Assembly (NCBI GenBank): GCA_018816815.1
Contig: JAHIVD010000068.1
Location: forward strand, 1 to 25,944
DNA: 25,944 nucleotides
Origin: Patescibacteria group bacterium
Lineage (GTDB): Bacteria; Patescibacteriota; Microgenomatia; Daviesbacterales; UBA10151
Direction of reading: 5' to 3'
The position numbers and the translations under genes are program-made. Under the pieces are notes generated by a model. The model did not search any database and was not told the DNA's origin. It was given only the letters and a program-made list of their open reading frames with translations. This document shows positions 1-6,824 of the stretch, one piece after another (position 1 is the stretch's first letter; each line of letters begins with the position of its first letter).

Positions 1-289
1 ACCGCTTGCTGATTCACTTGCGCTTTTACCCATACATCTAACTAGTCTTCCAAAATCAGTAATATTTACCTGACCATCTCTATTAATATCAGCTCTACAG
101 GCAGAACAGGTAATCAATACGGGAGCTGCAGCTTTGGGGAACAAATTTGTTGTTTGTTGAACAAGATAAACTGAAACCCCAAGACCTGCTACAAGAAACC
201 AAAAGAACTAAAATATGGGCAATTCTTTTTTGATTATCTACACTGAACCTCTCGGATGTGTTTGGGATAGATTTCGTCAAGATGGACAT
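1..289 (-). CDS. Membrane-anchored dockerin-like protein, C-terminus outside window, apparent frameshift
   Basis: The ATG at 289 opens a short cytoplasmic N-terminus leading into a hydrophobic stretch (IAHILVL). That frame then decays and stops at 95-97. From 207 down to base 1 the neighbouring frame is open and reads as the rest of a membrane helix (FLVAGLGVSVYLVQQ), a linker (TTNLFPKAAA), then ADINRDGQVNITDFGRLV, a type I dockerin/EF-hand loop with D-x-N-x-D-G spacing. Removing one T from the TTTT run near 201-206 fuses the two frames into a single helix plus dockerin. The homopolymer suggests either a sequencing indel or a recent frameshift. Known for the family: dockerin repeats bind calcium and often cohesin partners, and Microgenomates surface proteins often carry a VYLVQQ-type tether. 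Inferred: an extracellular anchored protein, divergent from the helix-turn-helix gene at 501. Confidence 0.6.
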
Positions 290-421
290 TGCTTTAATCA
301 GACTACCTTTTCCGTATTCTTGTCAAAAATGTATGCAATGTTAAACGAAATTTGAACTGTCTGCTTAGGGAACCCGCGGAAGAAGCTAAAGCTAAACTTA
401 CAACAGCAGGAGACGCACTCC

Positions 422-451
422 TTGACACCCTCTGTTTTGTTATGATATACA
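422..451 (+). promoter_or_regulatory. Sigma70-type promoter of the helix-turn-helix gene
   Basis: TTGACA (422-427), an 18-bp spacer, then TATACA (446-451) preceded by TGA, an extended -10. The start would fall near 458, giving a leader of about 43 nt. The leader holds the inverted repeat GAAGAT (471-476) / ATCTTC (485-490), a possible operator or hairpin. Confidence 0.65.
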
Positions 452-500
452 AAGAGTTAATAAGGCAGATGAAGATATAGATAGATCTTCTTATAAAAAT

Positions 501-725
501 ATGAGCGATAAATTATCACTTGAAAATCTTCCTGATCTATTAACAGTCAAGGAAGTTGCAGAAGTCTTACGCGTCTCTACCCTAACTATCAAACGCTGGG
601 GCAAAAGAGGGAAACTACCTGCAATAAGAATAAATAGTCGGGGTGACCGCAGGTATAAAAAAGAAGCTGTACTCTGGCTTCTTGGCATAACACAAAAAAC
701 ATCCTCAGGATCTTCTGCTGTCTAG
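501..725 (+). CDS. Small helix-turn-helix (excisionase/MerR-like) DNA-binding protein
   Basis: A 74-residue protein that is almost entirely one winged-helix domain: residues 13-62 run LLTVKEVAEVLRVSTLTIKR-W, then a G-K-L-P turn and a D-R-R-Y-K wing, as in HTH_17/excisionase or MerR N-terminal domains. There is no effector-binding or membrane segment, so by itself it should only bind DNA. A strong promoter with an extended -10 lies at 422-451, and a short inverted repeat at 471-490 could be an autoregulatory site. The fold matches the N-terminus of the surface protein at 23864, which has the same V-S-x-x-T-(I/L)-(K/R)-R-W recognition helix. The 149 bp to the convergent cupin gene hold no clear terminator; the weak hairpin ATTAGC/GCTAAT lies near 793-821. 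Its targets are unknown; it could be an excisionase remnant or a small regulator. Confidence 0.8.
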   Translation: MSDKLSLENLPDLLTVKEVAEVLRVSTLTIKRWGKRGKLPAIRINSRGDRRYKKEAVLWLLGITQKTSSGSSAV

Positions 726-874
726 ATCTGGAATTACATAAAACAACATTATTAATAGAACATCATCTTAAGCCTCTTGCCAATATAAGTTAATTAGCGC
801 TTGCAATATGTTTTTGCTAATCGAGGATGAATATGTTGCTGGGATAATAAAAAGTATTATTTTTGATTCTAAGA

Positions 875-1381
875 TTATTCTGTTGTAATTTGAGGATGAA
901 CACGATAGTTAGGATTTGGTTCGAAAGCGATTTCCCCTCTTTTCTCAACTATATAATATGCAAATCCTTTTTTTTCTGAAATCGACTTTACATCTTTATA
1001 CTCCTTATCCAAGGAGTTATTTTTTAAAACTATCAAGAAACTTTTTCCCGTATTAACAAGACAAATAAACCAACCTGCCGGAGCATCAACCTGTGTGTGC
1101 GGATTTAGTCTGACAATCATAAATTCCTTTGCTTCTTCAGATTCGTCATTTCTCTGCATTAGTAAAATTCCAGAACCATAAAGACATTGATATGTTTGTA
1201 TGCCAGAAAAATTATTAAAATAACCCGAGGTTTTATTAAACTCTCTCCCATTCAATCCCGAAGAAATTACAAATACTGTTTGATCTTTCTCTGTTAATAT
1301 ATGGTAAGGCGTGTTAGCGCCTTTTTTTACCTTCTCTATCAAGACAGGTGTTGTATCTTTGTATGTCTTAAGTTTAGTCAT
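875..1381 (-). CDS. Cupin protein related to archaeal-type glucose-6-phosphate isomerase, metal ligands lost
   Basis: 168 residues with a cupin beta-barrel pattern: TYQCLYGSGILLMQ, then LNPHTQVDAPAGWFICLVNT, then a C-terminus with SEKKGFAYYIVEKRG. The last part closely recalls the 'YGTI-x-EKGF-x-K-IVVE' tail of cupin-type phosphoglucose isomerases. In those enzymes the metal is held by His-x-His in 'KTKGHYH', a Glu just before 'VY', and a His in 'WAHRTVN' (family recall, not an alignment). Here the equivalent stretches are KTSGYFN, Q-T-Y and WFICLVN, so all four ligands appear replaced. It is therefore probably not an active metal-dependent isomerase; a sugar-binding or structural role is possible. 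It lies 18 bp upstream of base 1400, downstream of two glycosyltransferases on the same strand, so it may be the last gene of a polysaccharide operon. Confidence 0.65.
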   Translation of the reverse strand: MTKLKTYKDTTPVLIEKVKKGANTPYHILTEKDQTVFVISSGLNGREFNKTSGYFNNFSGIQTYQCLYGSGILLMQRNDESEEAKEFMIVRLNPHTQVDAPAGWFICLVNTGKSFLIVLKNNSLDKEYKDVKSISEKKGFAYYIVEKRGEIAFEPNPNYRVHPQITTE

Positions 1382-1399
1382 AAAATAATAACCTTTTTG

Positions 1400-2218
1400 T
1401 TACTTATGTAATAATAACCTTAAATACTCAAATAATACTAGCTGTCTTTTAATCCTCCATGGCTGAATAACCAATCTAAAAAGCCACTCAAAGCCTAATT
1501 TTCTTACCCATTTAGGTGCTCTGAGCACTTTGCCGGAAAAATAATCAAACGCTCCTCCAACCCCCATGGCAATATGCACAGGAATCTTATCTAAATTCTT
1601 GGCAATCCATTTCTCTTGCTTAATGTGTCCAAAAGCCACAAATAAAATATCTACTGACTTTAGTTCCCCGTTTTCCTTAGCAGAAACCAAATCTGACTTA
1701 GCAATATTTGATAACCTGCAGCCAGAAAGCATATTCCCATTTCTATCTATTTCCCCACCGCTTTCTGCAAACACCACTTTTAGTTTCGGATACTTTTTCT
1801 TCAAGCACTCCACAGCTTCCTTTGCTGTCTCACCCTTGCCTCCCAAAAAGCCTGTTGTAAAGCCTTTTTCTGCTGCTACCTTGCAAAGCGCTTCCATAAA
1901 ATCTATTCCAGTCACTATATCAAACTGCATCACTAACTTTATCGGGAAGAAGAATAGTGGCCAAAGCAATACTCTTTCCAATCTACTTTTTCTAAGCAAC
2001 CAATCAGACAAACCAAGACTGGAGCTATCTGGAATAGCTAAATCTGCTTTATTTAGAATATCTCTAAATTCTCTATCTTTTTGAGCTGCTAAAATAAATT
2101 CCAAATTAGGGGTCACAATATACCGTTTCTCTAAACTCCGGATCCACTTTTCCGCGATAACAAGAGCTTCGGTTAAACTAACCTTGTCAATTTTAACTCC
2201 TAAAATATCTACTTTCAT
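1400..2218 (-). CDS. WecG/TagA/CpsF-family glycosyltransferase (GT26)
   Basis: 272 residues covering the full family length. Visible blocks are N-terminal ILGVKIDKVSLTEAL, YIVTPNLEFILAAQ, the active-site region A-I-P-D-S-S-S-L-G-L, GFLGGKGETAKEAVECLKKK, VDILFVAFGHIKQEKWI, and the C-terminal signature GVGGAFDYFSGKVLRAP followed by the arginine-rich WLFRLVIQPWRIKRQ. Family members add a sugar, typically N-acetylmannosamine, to undecaprenyl-diphosphate-GlcNAc at the inner membrane face, in enterobacterial common antigen, teichoic acid linkage or other surface polymers. It starts 6 bp after the GT4 gene ends, so the two are almost certainly co-transcribed. Donor and acceptor cannot be read from sequence. 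In this reduced genome it probably serves a surface glycan or glycolipid. Confidence 0.9.
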   Translation of the reverse strand: MKVDILGVKIDKVSLTEALVIAEKWIRSLEKRYIVTPNLEFILAAQKDREFRDILNKADLAIPDSSSLGLSDWLLRKSRLERVLLWPLFFFPIKLVMQFDIVTGIDFMEALCKVAAEKGFTTGFLGGKGETAKEAVECLKKKYPKLKVVFAESGGEIDRNGNMLSGCRLSNIAKSDLVSAKENGELKSVDILFVAFGHIKQEKWIAKNLDKIPVHIAMGVGGAFDYFSGKVLRAPKWVRKLGFEWLFRLVIQPWRIKRQLVLFEYLRLLLHK

Positions 2219-2224
2219 AATAAT

Positions 2225-3361
2225 TTAAAGCGCTTCCAGTATTTTGAGTGTTTCCCTGGCACATTTTTCCCACGAAAACCTTTTAATGTTTTCAAATCCT
2301 GCTTTAACTATCCTTTTCTTCGTATCTTTATTTATAATTTCTACCATTCCCTCCACTATATCATCAATAGAGTACGGATCTACAAAAATTGCACCTTTGC
2401 CAACTGACCCCACCAACAAACCTGGCAAATCAGCAACTTCCGGCATAGATGACACATTGGAGGTTAAAACCGGACATCCAGAGGCTTGAGCTTCTAAAAT
2501 AGGCAAACCAAATCCTTCAAAGAGCGAGAGAAAAGTTAAGGCAGCTGCTCCTGAATAAAAAGAAGGTAAATCACATTCAGGCACATAACCTAAAAACTTT
2601 ACCTTTTCTTTTATACCTAGCTTCTTTGGTAATTTATAGATTTCATCACTTAACCAACCTTTCTGACCTATTAAAACCAAGCAAGCAATGGCGGAGTTTA
2701 ACTCAGACAGCCTGGCAAAGGCCTTTATCAGTCTTTCCAAATTCTTTCTTGGCTGTATTGTCCCAACAAATAAAAAATAACTTCCTGACTTAAGTCCGTA
2801 TTGACTCAAACTATTAACTAATAGATCAGATTTAACCGGTTTAAACAGGTTTTTATTATACCCTTCATAAATTACTTTTATCTTTTCTGAATCTATTCCT
2901 ATTTTTTTAACAAGACTACCTTTTGTAGCTTTTGATACTGCAATTATTTTGGTGGCTGTTTGTAGTTGATATCTTTGCATGAAGCCCAAATAGAGTCTTT
3001 GTTTGATCTGATGCATTGAAGGTAGGTATTCGGAACCCAAATCATGTACTGTTACTACAGTTTTTAACCCAGGATATCTAATTACCGGCAAAGTATGTGC
3101 CGGCACAAACAATACATCCAGATGATCCTTAAATGTTCGAAGCGCTAATCCTCCTTGTGTCCAAAATCTTGACCATTTTATAACCTGAAATTGAAAATTC
3201 TCCGGCCAGCCGTTCCCTTGTTTAGCTACCGAGCGCAAATAGACAATATAACTATTGGCCTTATCAATTTTAGCTAGATTTTTTAGTAACTGATAAGAGT
3301 AATTCTCAGTTCCTGTTCTTTTGCCTACAAACGCTCTTGACCCATCAAAACCTATGATCAT
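2225..3361 (-). CDS. Glycosyltransferase family 4 (GT-B fold)
   Basis: 378 residues with a two-domain GT-B architecture. The N-terminal acceptor domain starts with GFDGSRAFVGKRTGTENY (glycine-rich loop of a GT4 enzyme) and contains VVTVHDLGSEYLP. The C-terminal domain carries FVGTIQPRKNLERLIKAF and the nucleotide-sugar E-x7-E motif in LFEGFGLPILEAQASGCPV. Relatives are mannosyl- or rhamnosyltransferases of surface glycan assembly, acting on the cytoplasmic membrane face. It is the first gene of a minus-strand run with the WecG-like gene (6-bp gap) and possibly the cupin gene. A -10 box lies exactly 6 nt upstream of the ATG, implying a leaderless message. Substrate unknown. Confidence 0.9.
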   Translation of the reverse strand: MIIGFDGSRAFVGKRTGTENYSYQLLKNLAKIDKANSYIVYLRSVAKQGNGWPENFQFQVIKWSRFWTQGGLALRTFKDHLDVLFVPAHTLPVIRYPGLKTVVTVHDLGSEYLPSMHQIKQRLYLGFMQRYQLQTATKIIAVSKATKGSLVKKIGIDSEKIKVIYEGYNKNLFKPVKSDLLVNSLSQYGLKSGSYFLFVGTIQPRKNLERLIKAFARLSELNSAIACLVLIGQKGWLSDEIYKLPKKLGIKEKVKFLGYVPECDLPSFYSGAAALTFLSLFEGFGLPILEAQASGCPVLTSNVSSMPEVADLPGLLVGSVGKGAIFVDPYSIDDIVEGMVEIINKDTKKRIVKAGFENIKRFSWEKCARETLKILEAL

Positions 3362-3367
3362 GTAATG

Positions 3368-3376
3368 ATGATACCA
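3368..3376 (-). promoter_or_regulatory. Extended -10 promoter of the GT4 operon, leaderless layout
   Basis: On the minus strand TGG-TATCAT runs from 3376 to 3368, ending 6 nt before the ATG at 3361. No good -35 is visible; the TGn extension may compensate. The start is predicted at or next to the A of the ATG. Confidence 0.5.
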
Positions 3377-3467
3377 TGCTTAAATCATCTTTTGCTAACC
3401 AAGCACTGGAGCACAAAACACTATTAAAACAGTGATTTCAATACTAATGCGGTGCCCGCAAGGGAAA

Positions 3468-4484
3468 CTATCGTTTTGATACGCTTCTCTTATACAAATC
3501 CAGATTTTCGAGCGCCAATCCTGTTCCAAGAGCCACGCAAAGAAGTGGTTTTTCTGCCAGAGCTGCGGGTACACCTAACGATTCTGTTAAAAGCTTATCC
3601 AGATTCCGCAGAAGCGACGTTCCTCCGCTCATCACAATACCTTTATCAATAATATCTGAAGCAAGCTCTGGCGGGATTTGCTCCAATACACTTTTTGCTG
3701 CTACGACGATTTTTCGGGTAATGCCTGCAATAGCTTCTGTCACCTCGTCAGATGTAATCTCAATAGTTTTGGGTAAGCCTGAAAAAGCATCTCTGCCCCG
3801 AACCTCCATCTTCTGCTCCTCGGAAGACTTAAGTTTAGTTGCGGAGCCTATTTTAATCTTAACTTCTTCTGCCATTCTTTCTCCGATAATTAAATTATGT
3901 TTTTTGCGCACATAGCTTTGAATTGCTTCATCAATCTTATTACCGCCAACCCGCACAGACGAATGAACTACTACTCCTCCTAAGCAAACAACTGCTGCCT
4001 CTGTTGTTCCCCCGCCAATATCAATAATCATATTGCCGGAAGGATTGGCAATGGGAATATTAGCTCCAATGGCTGCTGCCAGTGGTTCATCAATTAAAAA
4101 AGCTGTCCTTGCTCCAGCAGAGATTGTTGCGTCCAAAATTGCTCTTTTCTCAACAGAAGTCACTCCGGCAGGCGCACAAACCATAACTTCTGGCTTAAAA
4201 AGCCTGTTCGGACTACAAATTTTGTCCAGAAAGTAACGGATCAGTGCTTCAGTAATCACATAATCTGCAATTACCCCGTCTTTTATAGGGCGGGAAACAG
4301 TGATATTTCCCGGAGTTCTCCCCAGCATTTCTTTAGCTTCATTACCAACTGCCAAAACCCGATTGTCATCGGTTGTAACAGCAACTACAGTTGGTTCATT
4401 TAAAACAATGCCTGAACCTGCAAGATAAACTAAAGAGTTAGCAGTACCCAAATCTATACCAATTCTTTTGCTGAAATTAAACAT
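3468..4484 (-). CDS. mreB: Rod-shape determining actin homologue MreB
   Basis: 338 residues, normal MreB length. Actin-fold phosphate 1 loop near the start (RIGIDLGTANSLVYL), KDGVIADYVITEALIRYFL, VCAPAGVTSVEKRAILDA, phosphate 2 loop MIIDIGGGTTEAAVV, and the adenosine motif IVMSGGTSLLRNLDKLL. It forms membrane-bound filaments that organise peptidoglycan synthesis. No mreC/mreD follows; the next minus-strand gene is the GT4 gene, 106 bp away. A promoter with 17-bp spacing lies just upstream. A GC-rich hairpin TGCGG/CCGCA near 3448-3460 could end the transcript, but its T-run is weak. Presence of mreB implies a walled, probably rod-shaped or elongated cell. Confidence 0.97.
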   Translation of the reverse strand: MFNFSKRIGIDLGTANSLVYLAGSGIVLNEPTVVAVTTDDNRVLAVGNEAKEMLGRTPGNITVSRPIKDGVIADYVITEALIRYFLDKICSPNRLFKPEVMVCAPAGVTSVEKRAILDATISAGARTAFLIDEPLAAAIGANIPIANPSGNMIIDIGGGTTEAAVVCLGGVVVHSSVRVGGNKIDEAIQSYVRKKHNLIIGERMAEEVKIKIGSATKLKSSEEQKMEVRGRDAFSGLPKTIEITSDEVTEAIAGITRKIVVAAKSVLEQIPPELASDIIDKGIVMSGGTSLLRNLDKLLTESLGVPAALAEKPLLCVALGTGLALENLDLYKRSVSKR

Positions 4485-4517
4485 AAAAATTAAATAATAA
4501 GCTGATAACTGATTGTG

Positions 4518-4546
4518 ATTTTACCAATCAAAAAACCTGGTCACAA
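4518..4546 (-). promoter_or_regulatory. mreB promoter
   Basis: On the minus strand TTGTGA (4546-4541), 17-bp spacer, TAAAAT (4523-4518). The start falls near 4511, with a leader of about 27 nt. The inverted repeat AGCTGATA/TATCAGCT (about 4499 and 4570) flanks this promoter region. A second AT-rich hexamer, TATTTA, sits at the leaderless distance (4496-4491), so a shorter leader is possible. Confidence 0.55.
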
Positions 4547-4618
4547 GATACACTAAATAGATCAAAAGCTATCAGCTCTTATCTATTGGCTTATCTGATT
4601 TGTCAGGATGACTAATAA

Positions 4619-5728
4619 TTACCTAAGATTTACACCAAATAAGTTTGGCTCTGAAGCAGTCGGGGTCGGAAAAGAACTAATAATCACTAACCTTGATGAA
4701 TCAAGCCACGGAAAAACAAAATCATCTTGAAAGCTACCTGCATAAATAACAGCTTTATTTGTCCCATCAAAATCAGCAATTGATATTGTTTTTTCTTCAA
4801 TCAAGATAACATGCATTGAATTGGGTAACCAAATATGAGCTCTAGCAGTAAGTAATGAATATTCTTTTTTATTTTCCAAGTTATAAACTTTAAGATCTGT
4901 TTCAGCCTTACCAGCCATAAATTTGGTTTCATCCGGAGACCACCGCACAATAGCTGCAGAGGAAGCAATTTGACGGAAGGTTATGTCTTTAATTGCTAAC
5001 ACCCTTGCCTCATTTTTTAAACGGGTATCTTCTTCCCAAGAATTTACGGTAGCTTGCAGGATAGGTGTAATATCGCGGGGATCAGAATTTAATCTATCAA
5101 ATTCCAAAAGGTAATTATTATCTTCAACTGTTGCCAAAACTTGCTTGGAATCGCTTGACCACTGCAACGAAGCTTTTGAAAAATCTGTACTTGTGCTTTG
5201 AGCAATCTGATGAGGTTCTGCAGATCTGGCAAAAGAAATAGGTTGATTACGGGTTTGTGTCCAAACCCAAACTCCTGCCTTTTTATTAATAATACCATCA
5301 GAAGCTGATAGCGGCACAACATAGGCAAGTTTGCTTCCATCAGGACTTAAAGTCGGATTTTCCACCCCAGAGAAAGTCAACGGATAAATAGTGGGGATAG
5401 CAGGAAAAAGGGTTATTTTAACATCTGTCACTAAGCCTTCTTTAACACTGACTTGTTTTTCCCAGGGAATAAATCCTTCTTTAATAACCCTGACAGAATA
5501 ATTTTTAGGGGGAAGAGAAGAAACTGTAGCATTAGTAGCTGTAGTGAGATGCCCGTCTATAAAAACTGAAGCTGCATCAGGTTCCGAAGTTATAGTAATA
5601 ATCCCGGTTCCAACAATCCTTTTTTCTTTTGGTGAAAAAGTATAACCTTTTGCCAAAAAAATTGCAAAAGCAGCAACAATACCAACTATTGCTAGTGTTG
5701 CAATAGAAATAATAAATTTTTTAGACAT
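4619..5728 (-). CDS. Membrane-anchored PEGA-domain protein with beta-propeller-like C-terminus
   Basis: 369 residues. I chose the ATG at 5728 over the upstream TTG at 5743 because a TACAAT box ends 6 nt before it and the protein then starts MSKKF. One N-terminal membrane helix (about residues 4-25, IISIATLAIVGIVAAFAIFL) is followed by a PEGA domain: ITITSEPDAASVFIDGHLTT, then LPPKNYSVRVIKEGFIPWEK, with the P-x-G-hydrophobic turns typical of this beta-sandwich. The rest has TolB/WD-like blades, for example NPTLSPDGSKLAYV and SLQWSSDSKQVLAT and VRWSPDETKFMAG. PEGA domains occur in envelope proteins, and TolB-like propellers bind protein partners. It is probably anchored in the membrane with its bulk outside. 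It lies 104 bp downstream of the sortase gene on the same strand, but function is not known. Confidence 0.85.
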   Translation of the reverse strand: MSKKFIISIATLAIVGIVAAFAIFLAKGYTFSPKEKRIVGTGIITITSEPDAASVFIDGHLTTATNATVSSLPPKNYSVRVIKEGFIPWEKQVSVKEGLVTDVKITLFPAIPTIYPLTFSGVENPTLSPDGSKLAYVVPLSASDGIINKKAGVWVWTQTRNQPISFARSAEPHQIAQSTSTDFSKASLQWSSDSKQVLATVEDNNYLLEFDRLNSDPRDITPILQATVNSWEEDTRLKNEARVLAIKDITFRQIASSAAIVRWSPDETKFMAGKAETDLKVYNLENKKEYSLLTARAHIWLPNSMHVILIEEKTISIADFDGTNKAVIYAGSFQDDFVFPWLDSSRLVIISSFPTPTASEPNLFGVNLR

Positions 5729-5734
5729 TTGTAT

Positions 5735-5764
5735 ATTGTACAATTTTCAAGCAATAATTTACAA
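5735..5764 (-). promoter_or_regulatory. Promoter of the PEGA gene, leaderless layout
   Basis: On the minus strand TTGTAA (5764-5759), 18-bp spacer, TACAAT (5740-5735), ending 6 nt before the ATG at 5728. The -35 box lies inside the dispersed repeat at 5744-5774, so the repeat may supply promoter sequence. Confidence 0.55.
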
Positions 5765-5774
5765 TTTCAAACAT
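5744..5774 (+). repeat. Dispersed intergenic repeat, copy 1
   Basis: 31 nt matching 21285-21315 at 28 of 31 positions on the same strand (core CAAG-CA-N2-AATTTACAATTT). Both copies are intergenic. A shorter related piece (GCACAATTTACAA) lies near 20295-20308. Confidence 0.6.
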
Positions 5775-5832
5775 TAAATCAAACATTCAGTCACACATTA
5801 ATTCATTTAAGTCATCAAAAATCATTAAGAAT

Positions 5833-6543
5833 TTAACTATTTATTAATTTAGCTCTTACTATTAATCTGTTAAGCAATGTTCCCGGAGGATCACAAGTCT
5901 GCAGGGTTACAACCGGAACATCATACCTATTTGTTAAGAAAGAAATGTCATCCGGGCTAGTAATAGTTTTATCAAACACTACATAATCATACCTTCTATT
6001 CTCGTAAAAGATAATTATCTTATCTCCAGGCTCAAGTTCCTTTAATAAATAAAACACGGCATTATAACGAATAATATTCCAAGGAGCATCTGTTGAATGG
6101 GAAAAAAGGTATAAATTCCCCGGCACTCCCGGGGGTGTTGAACCTAACGCCTCCGCAACTCCCTGAGTCAACATCTGCACATACTGCTTCTCGTTGCCAG
6201 GATCCACATTTGGAATAATCTTAACATTGGCATTGATTTTTTCAATAACTATTGAATATTCTGTTGACACTGGAATAATGCTGTTATCGTTTAAGCTAAC
6301 ATTGCTAAAATCAACAGGTCCACTGCTTCTTGTTGCTTCTGTTCCTGCAGACTGCCCAGCAGATTGTTCAAAAGAGGTAATAATTGGCACGGTTTTCTTA
6401 ACCTTCAAAATTTTGGAAATCCTGTAGCTAGCTTCTATCTGCACAACAGGACCCATCATAAAAATAAAAGCGATTAGTCCTGCAAAAAACAGGAAATAAC
6501 CTATGAAACGGACAAATAAAGTGATTTTGAAATGTTTTGACAT
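5833..6543 (-). CDS. Sortase (cysteine transpeptidase)
   Basis: 236 residues. N-terminal membrane helix at about 10-31 (LFVRFIGYFLFFAGLIAFIF), a low-complexity S/A/G/T linker to about 95, then a sortase beta-barrel. The catalytic His is in LFSHSTD (His149), the catalytic Cys in VTLQTCDPPG (Cys217, the TLxTC motif) and the Arg in LLNRLIVR (Arg226), so all three residues are present. Sortases cut a C-terminal sorting motif and join surface proteins to peptidoglycan or to each other; this one should face outward. With dockerin, PEGA and beta-helix surface proteins nearby, it may anchor some of them, but no LPxTG substrate is visible here. Its start lies 29 bp from the outer tRNA locus, and no convincing promoter was seen. 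Confidence 0.93.
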   Translation of the reverse strand: MSKHFKITLFVRFIGYFLFFAGLIAFIFMMGPVVQIEASYRISKILKVKKTVPIITSFEQSAGQSAGTEATRSSGPVDFSNVSLNDNSIIPVSTEYSIVIEKINANVKIIPNVDPGNEKQYVQMLTQGVAEALGSTPPGVPGNLYLFSHSTDAPWNIIRYNAVFYLLKELEPGDKIIIFYENRRYDYVVFDKTITSPDDISFLTNRYDVPVVTLQTCDPPGTLLNRLIVRAKLINS

Positions 6544-6607
6544 AACACACTCACAAACTATTCCTAATATGTGGCCCTGGAGGGAATTGCACCCCCGACC
6601 TTTCCCT

Positions 6608-6708
6608 CCTGCCCGCCGAAGTGCGCCGTTGAGAGGAATCGAACCTCCAACCTATCCCTTAGGACGGGATTGCTCTGTCCATTGAGCTACAACGGCACGC
6701 AGGCGCGG
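6608..6708 (-). repeat. tRNA-bearing insert in the outer tRNA-Arg, GC-rich ends
   Basis: The insert is 101 nt. On the plus strand it begins CCTGCCCGCC (6608-6617) and ends GCAGGCGCGG (6699-6708). The insert at 6825-6940 begins with the same CCTGCCCGCC, and GCAGGCGGGG lies at its far end. CCTGC and GCAGG can pair and would bring the two outer tRNA halves together. Confidence 0.5.
6624..6696 (-). tRNA. tRNA-Arg(CCT), complete, nested inside another tRNA
   Basis: Canonical 73-nt cloverleaf on the minus strand. Acceptor GCCGTTG/CAACGGC (7/7), D-stem GCTC/GAGC with G18G19 present, anticodon stem ATCCC/GGGAT with loop GTCCTAA (anticodon CCT, reads AGG), variable loop AGGTT, and T-arm GGAGG-TTCGATT-CCTCT with one G-T pair. 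The discriminator is G and CCA is not encoded. It has no promoter of its own inside the 101-nt insert, so it should be transcribed from the promoter of the outer tRNA and freed by RNase P and 3' processing. Confidence 0.92.
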
Positions 6709-6755
6709 TAGGACGGGACTGCTCTGTCTACTAAGCTACAGGGCCAAACATAGAT

Positions 6756-6780
6756 ATTTTAGCATCTTACAAGGTATAAT
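6756..6780. promoter_or_regulatory. Divergent promoters for the two nested tRNA loci
   Basis: Minus strand: TGC-TAAAAT (6764-6756), 10 nt before the outer tRNA-Arg 5' end at 6745. Plus strand: TATAAT (6775-6780), 9 nt before the outer tRNA-Pro 5' end at 6790. Both point at the outer, not the inner, tRNA ends. The -35 boxes are poor. Confidence 0.55.
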
Positions 6781-6824
6781 GTTAGATTACGGGGACTAGG
6801 TCATCAGCAGACCGTTCGCTTCGG

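Larger units (their letters stand above)
6572..6745 (-). tRNA. Interrupted tRNA-Arg-like gene (CCT) hosting a nested tRNA-Arg
   Basis: The minus-strand halves 6745-6709 and 6607-6572 fold together as one tRNA of 73 nt. The acceptor GGCCCTG/CAGGGCC is 7/7, the D-stem is GCTT/GAGC, and the anticodon stem GTCCC/GGGAA has one mismatch. The anticodon CCT is at 6712-6710, the variable loop is AGGTC, the T-stem is GGGGG/CCCTC and the discriminator is A. A 101-nt insert (6708-6608) sits in the anticodon loop and contains a complete tRNA-Arg. Removing it restores the loop GTCCTAA, identical to the nested tRNA. Compared with that tRNA, stem differences are compensatory. Unusual bases are A instead of G18 and G instead of T55. 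A -10 box (TGC-TAAAAT) lies 10 nt upstream of the outer 5' end. Whether the halves are joined, used or decaying cannot be told from sequence. Confidence 0.55.

Noticed and set aside
370..480. Plus-strand frame reading like a protein tail (EPAEEAKAKLTTAGDALLDTL) just before the helix-turn-helix gene
   Set aside because: There is no ATG at its head, the frame overlaps a strong promoter, and no homologue is recognised. It could be a gene remnant, but support is too weak to list.
1566..2084. Long plus-strand frame opposite the WecG-like gene
   Set aside because: Antisense shadow; the minus-strand protein has clear family motifs along the same span.
3448..3460. GC hairpin after mreB as an intrinsic terminator
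   Set aside because: The stem is only 5 bp and lacks a solid T-run.
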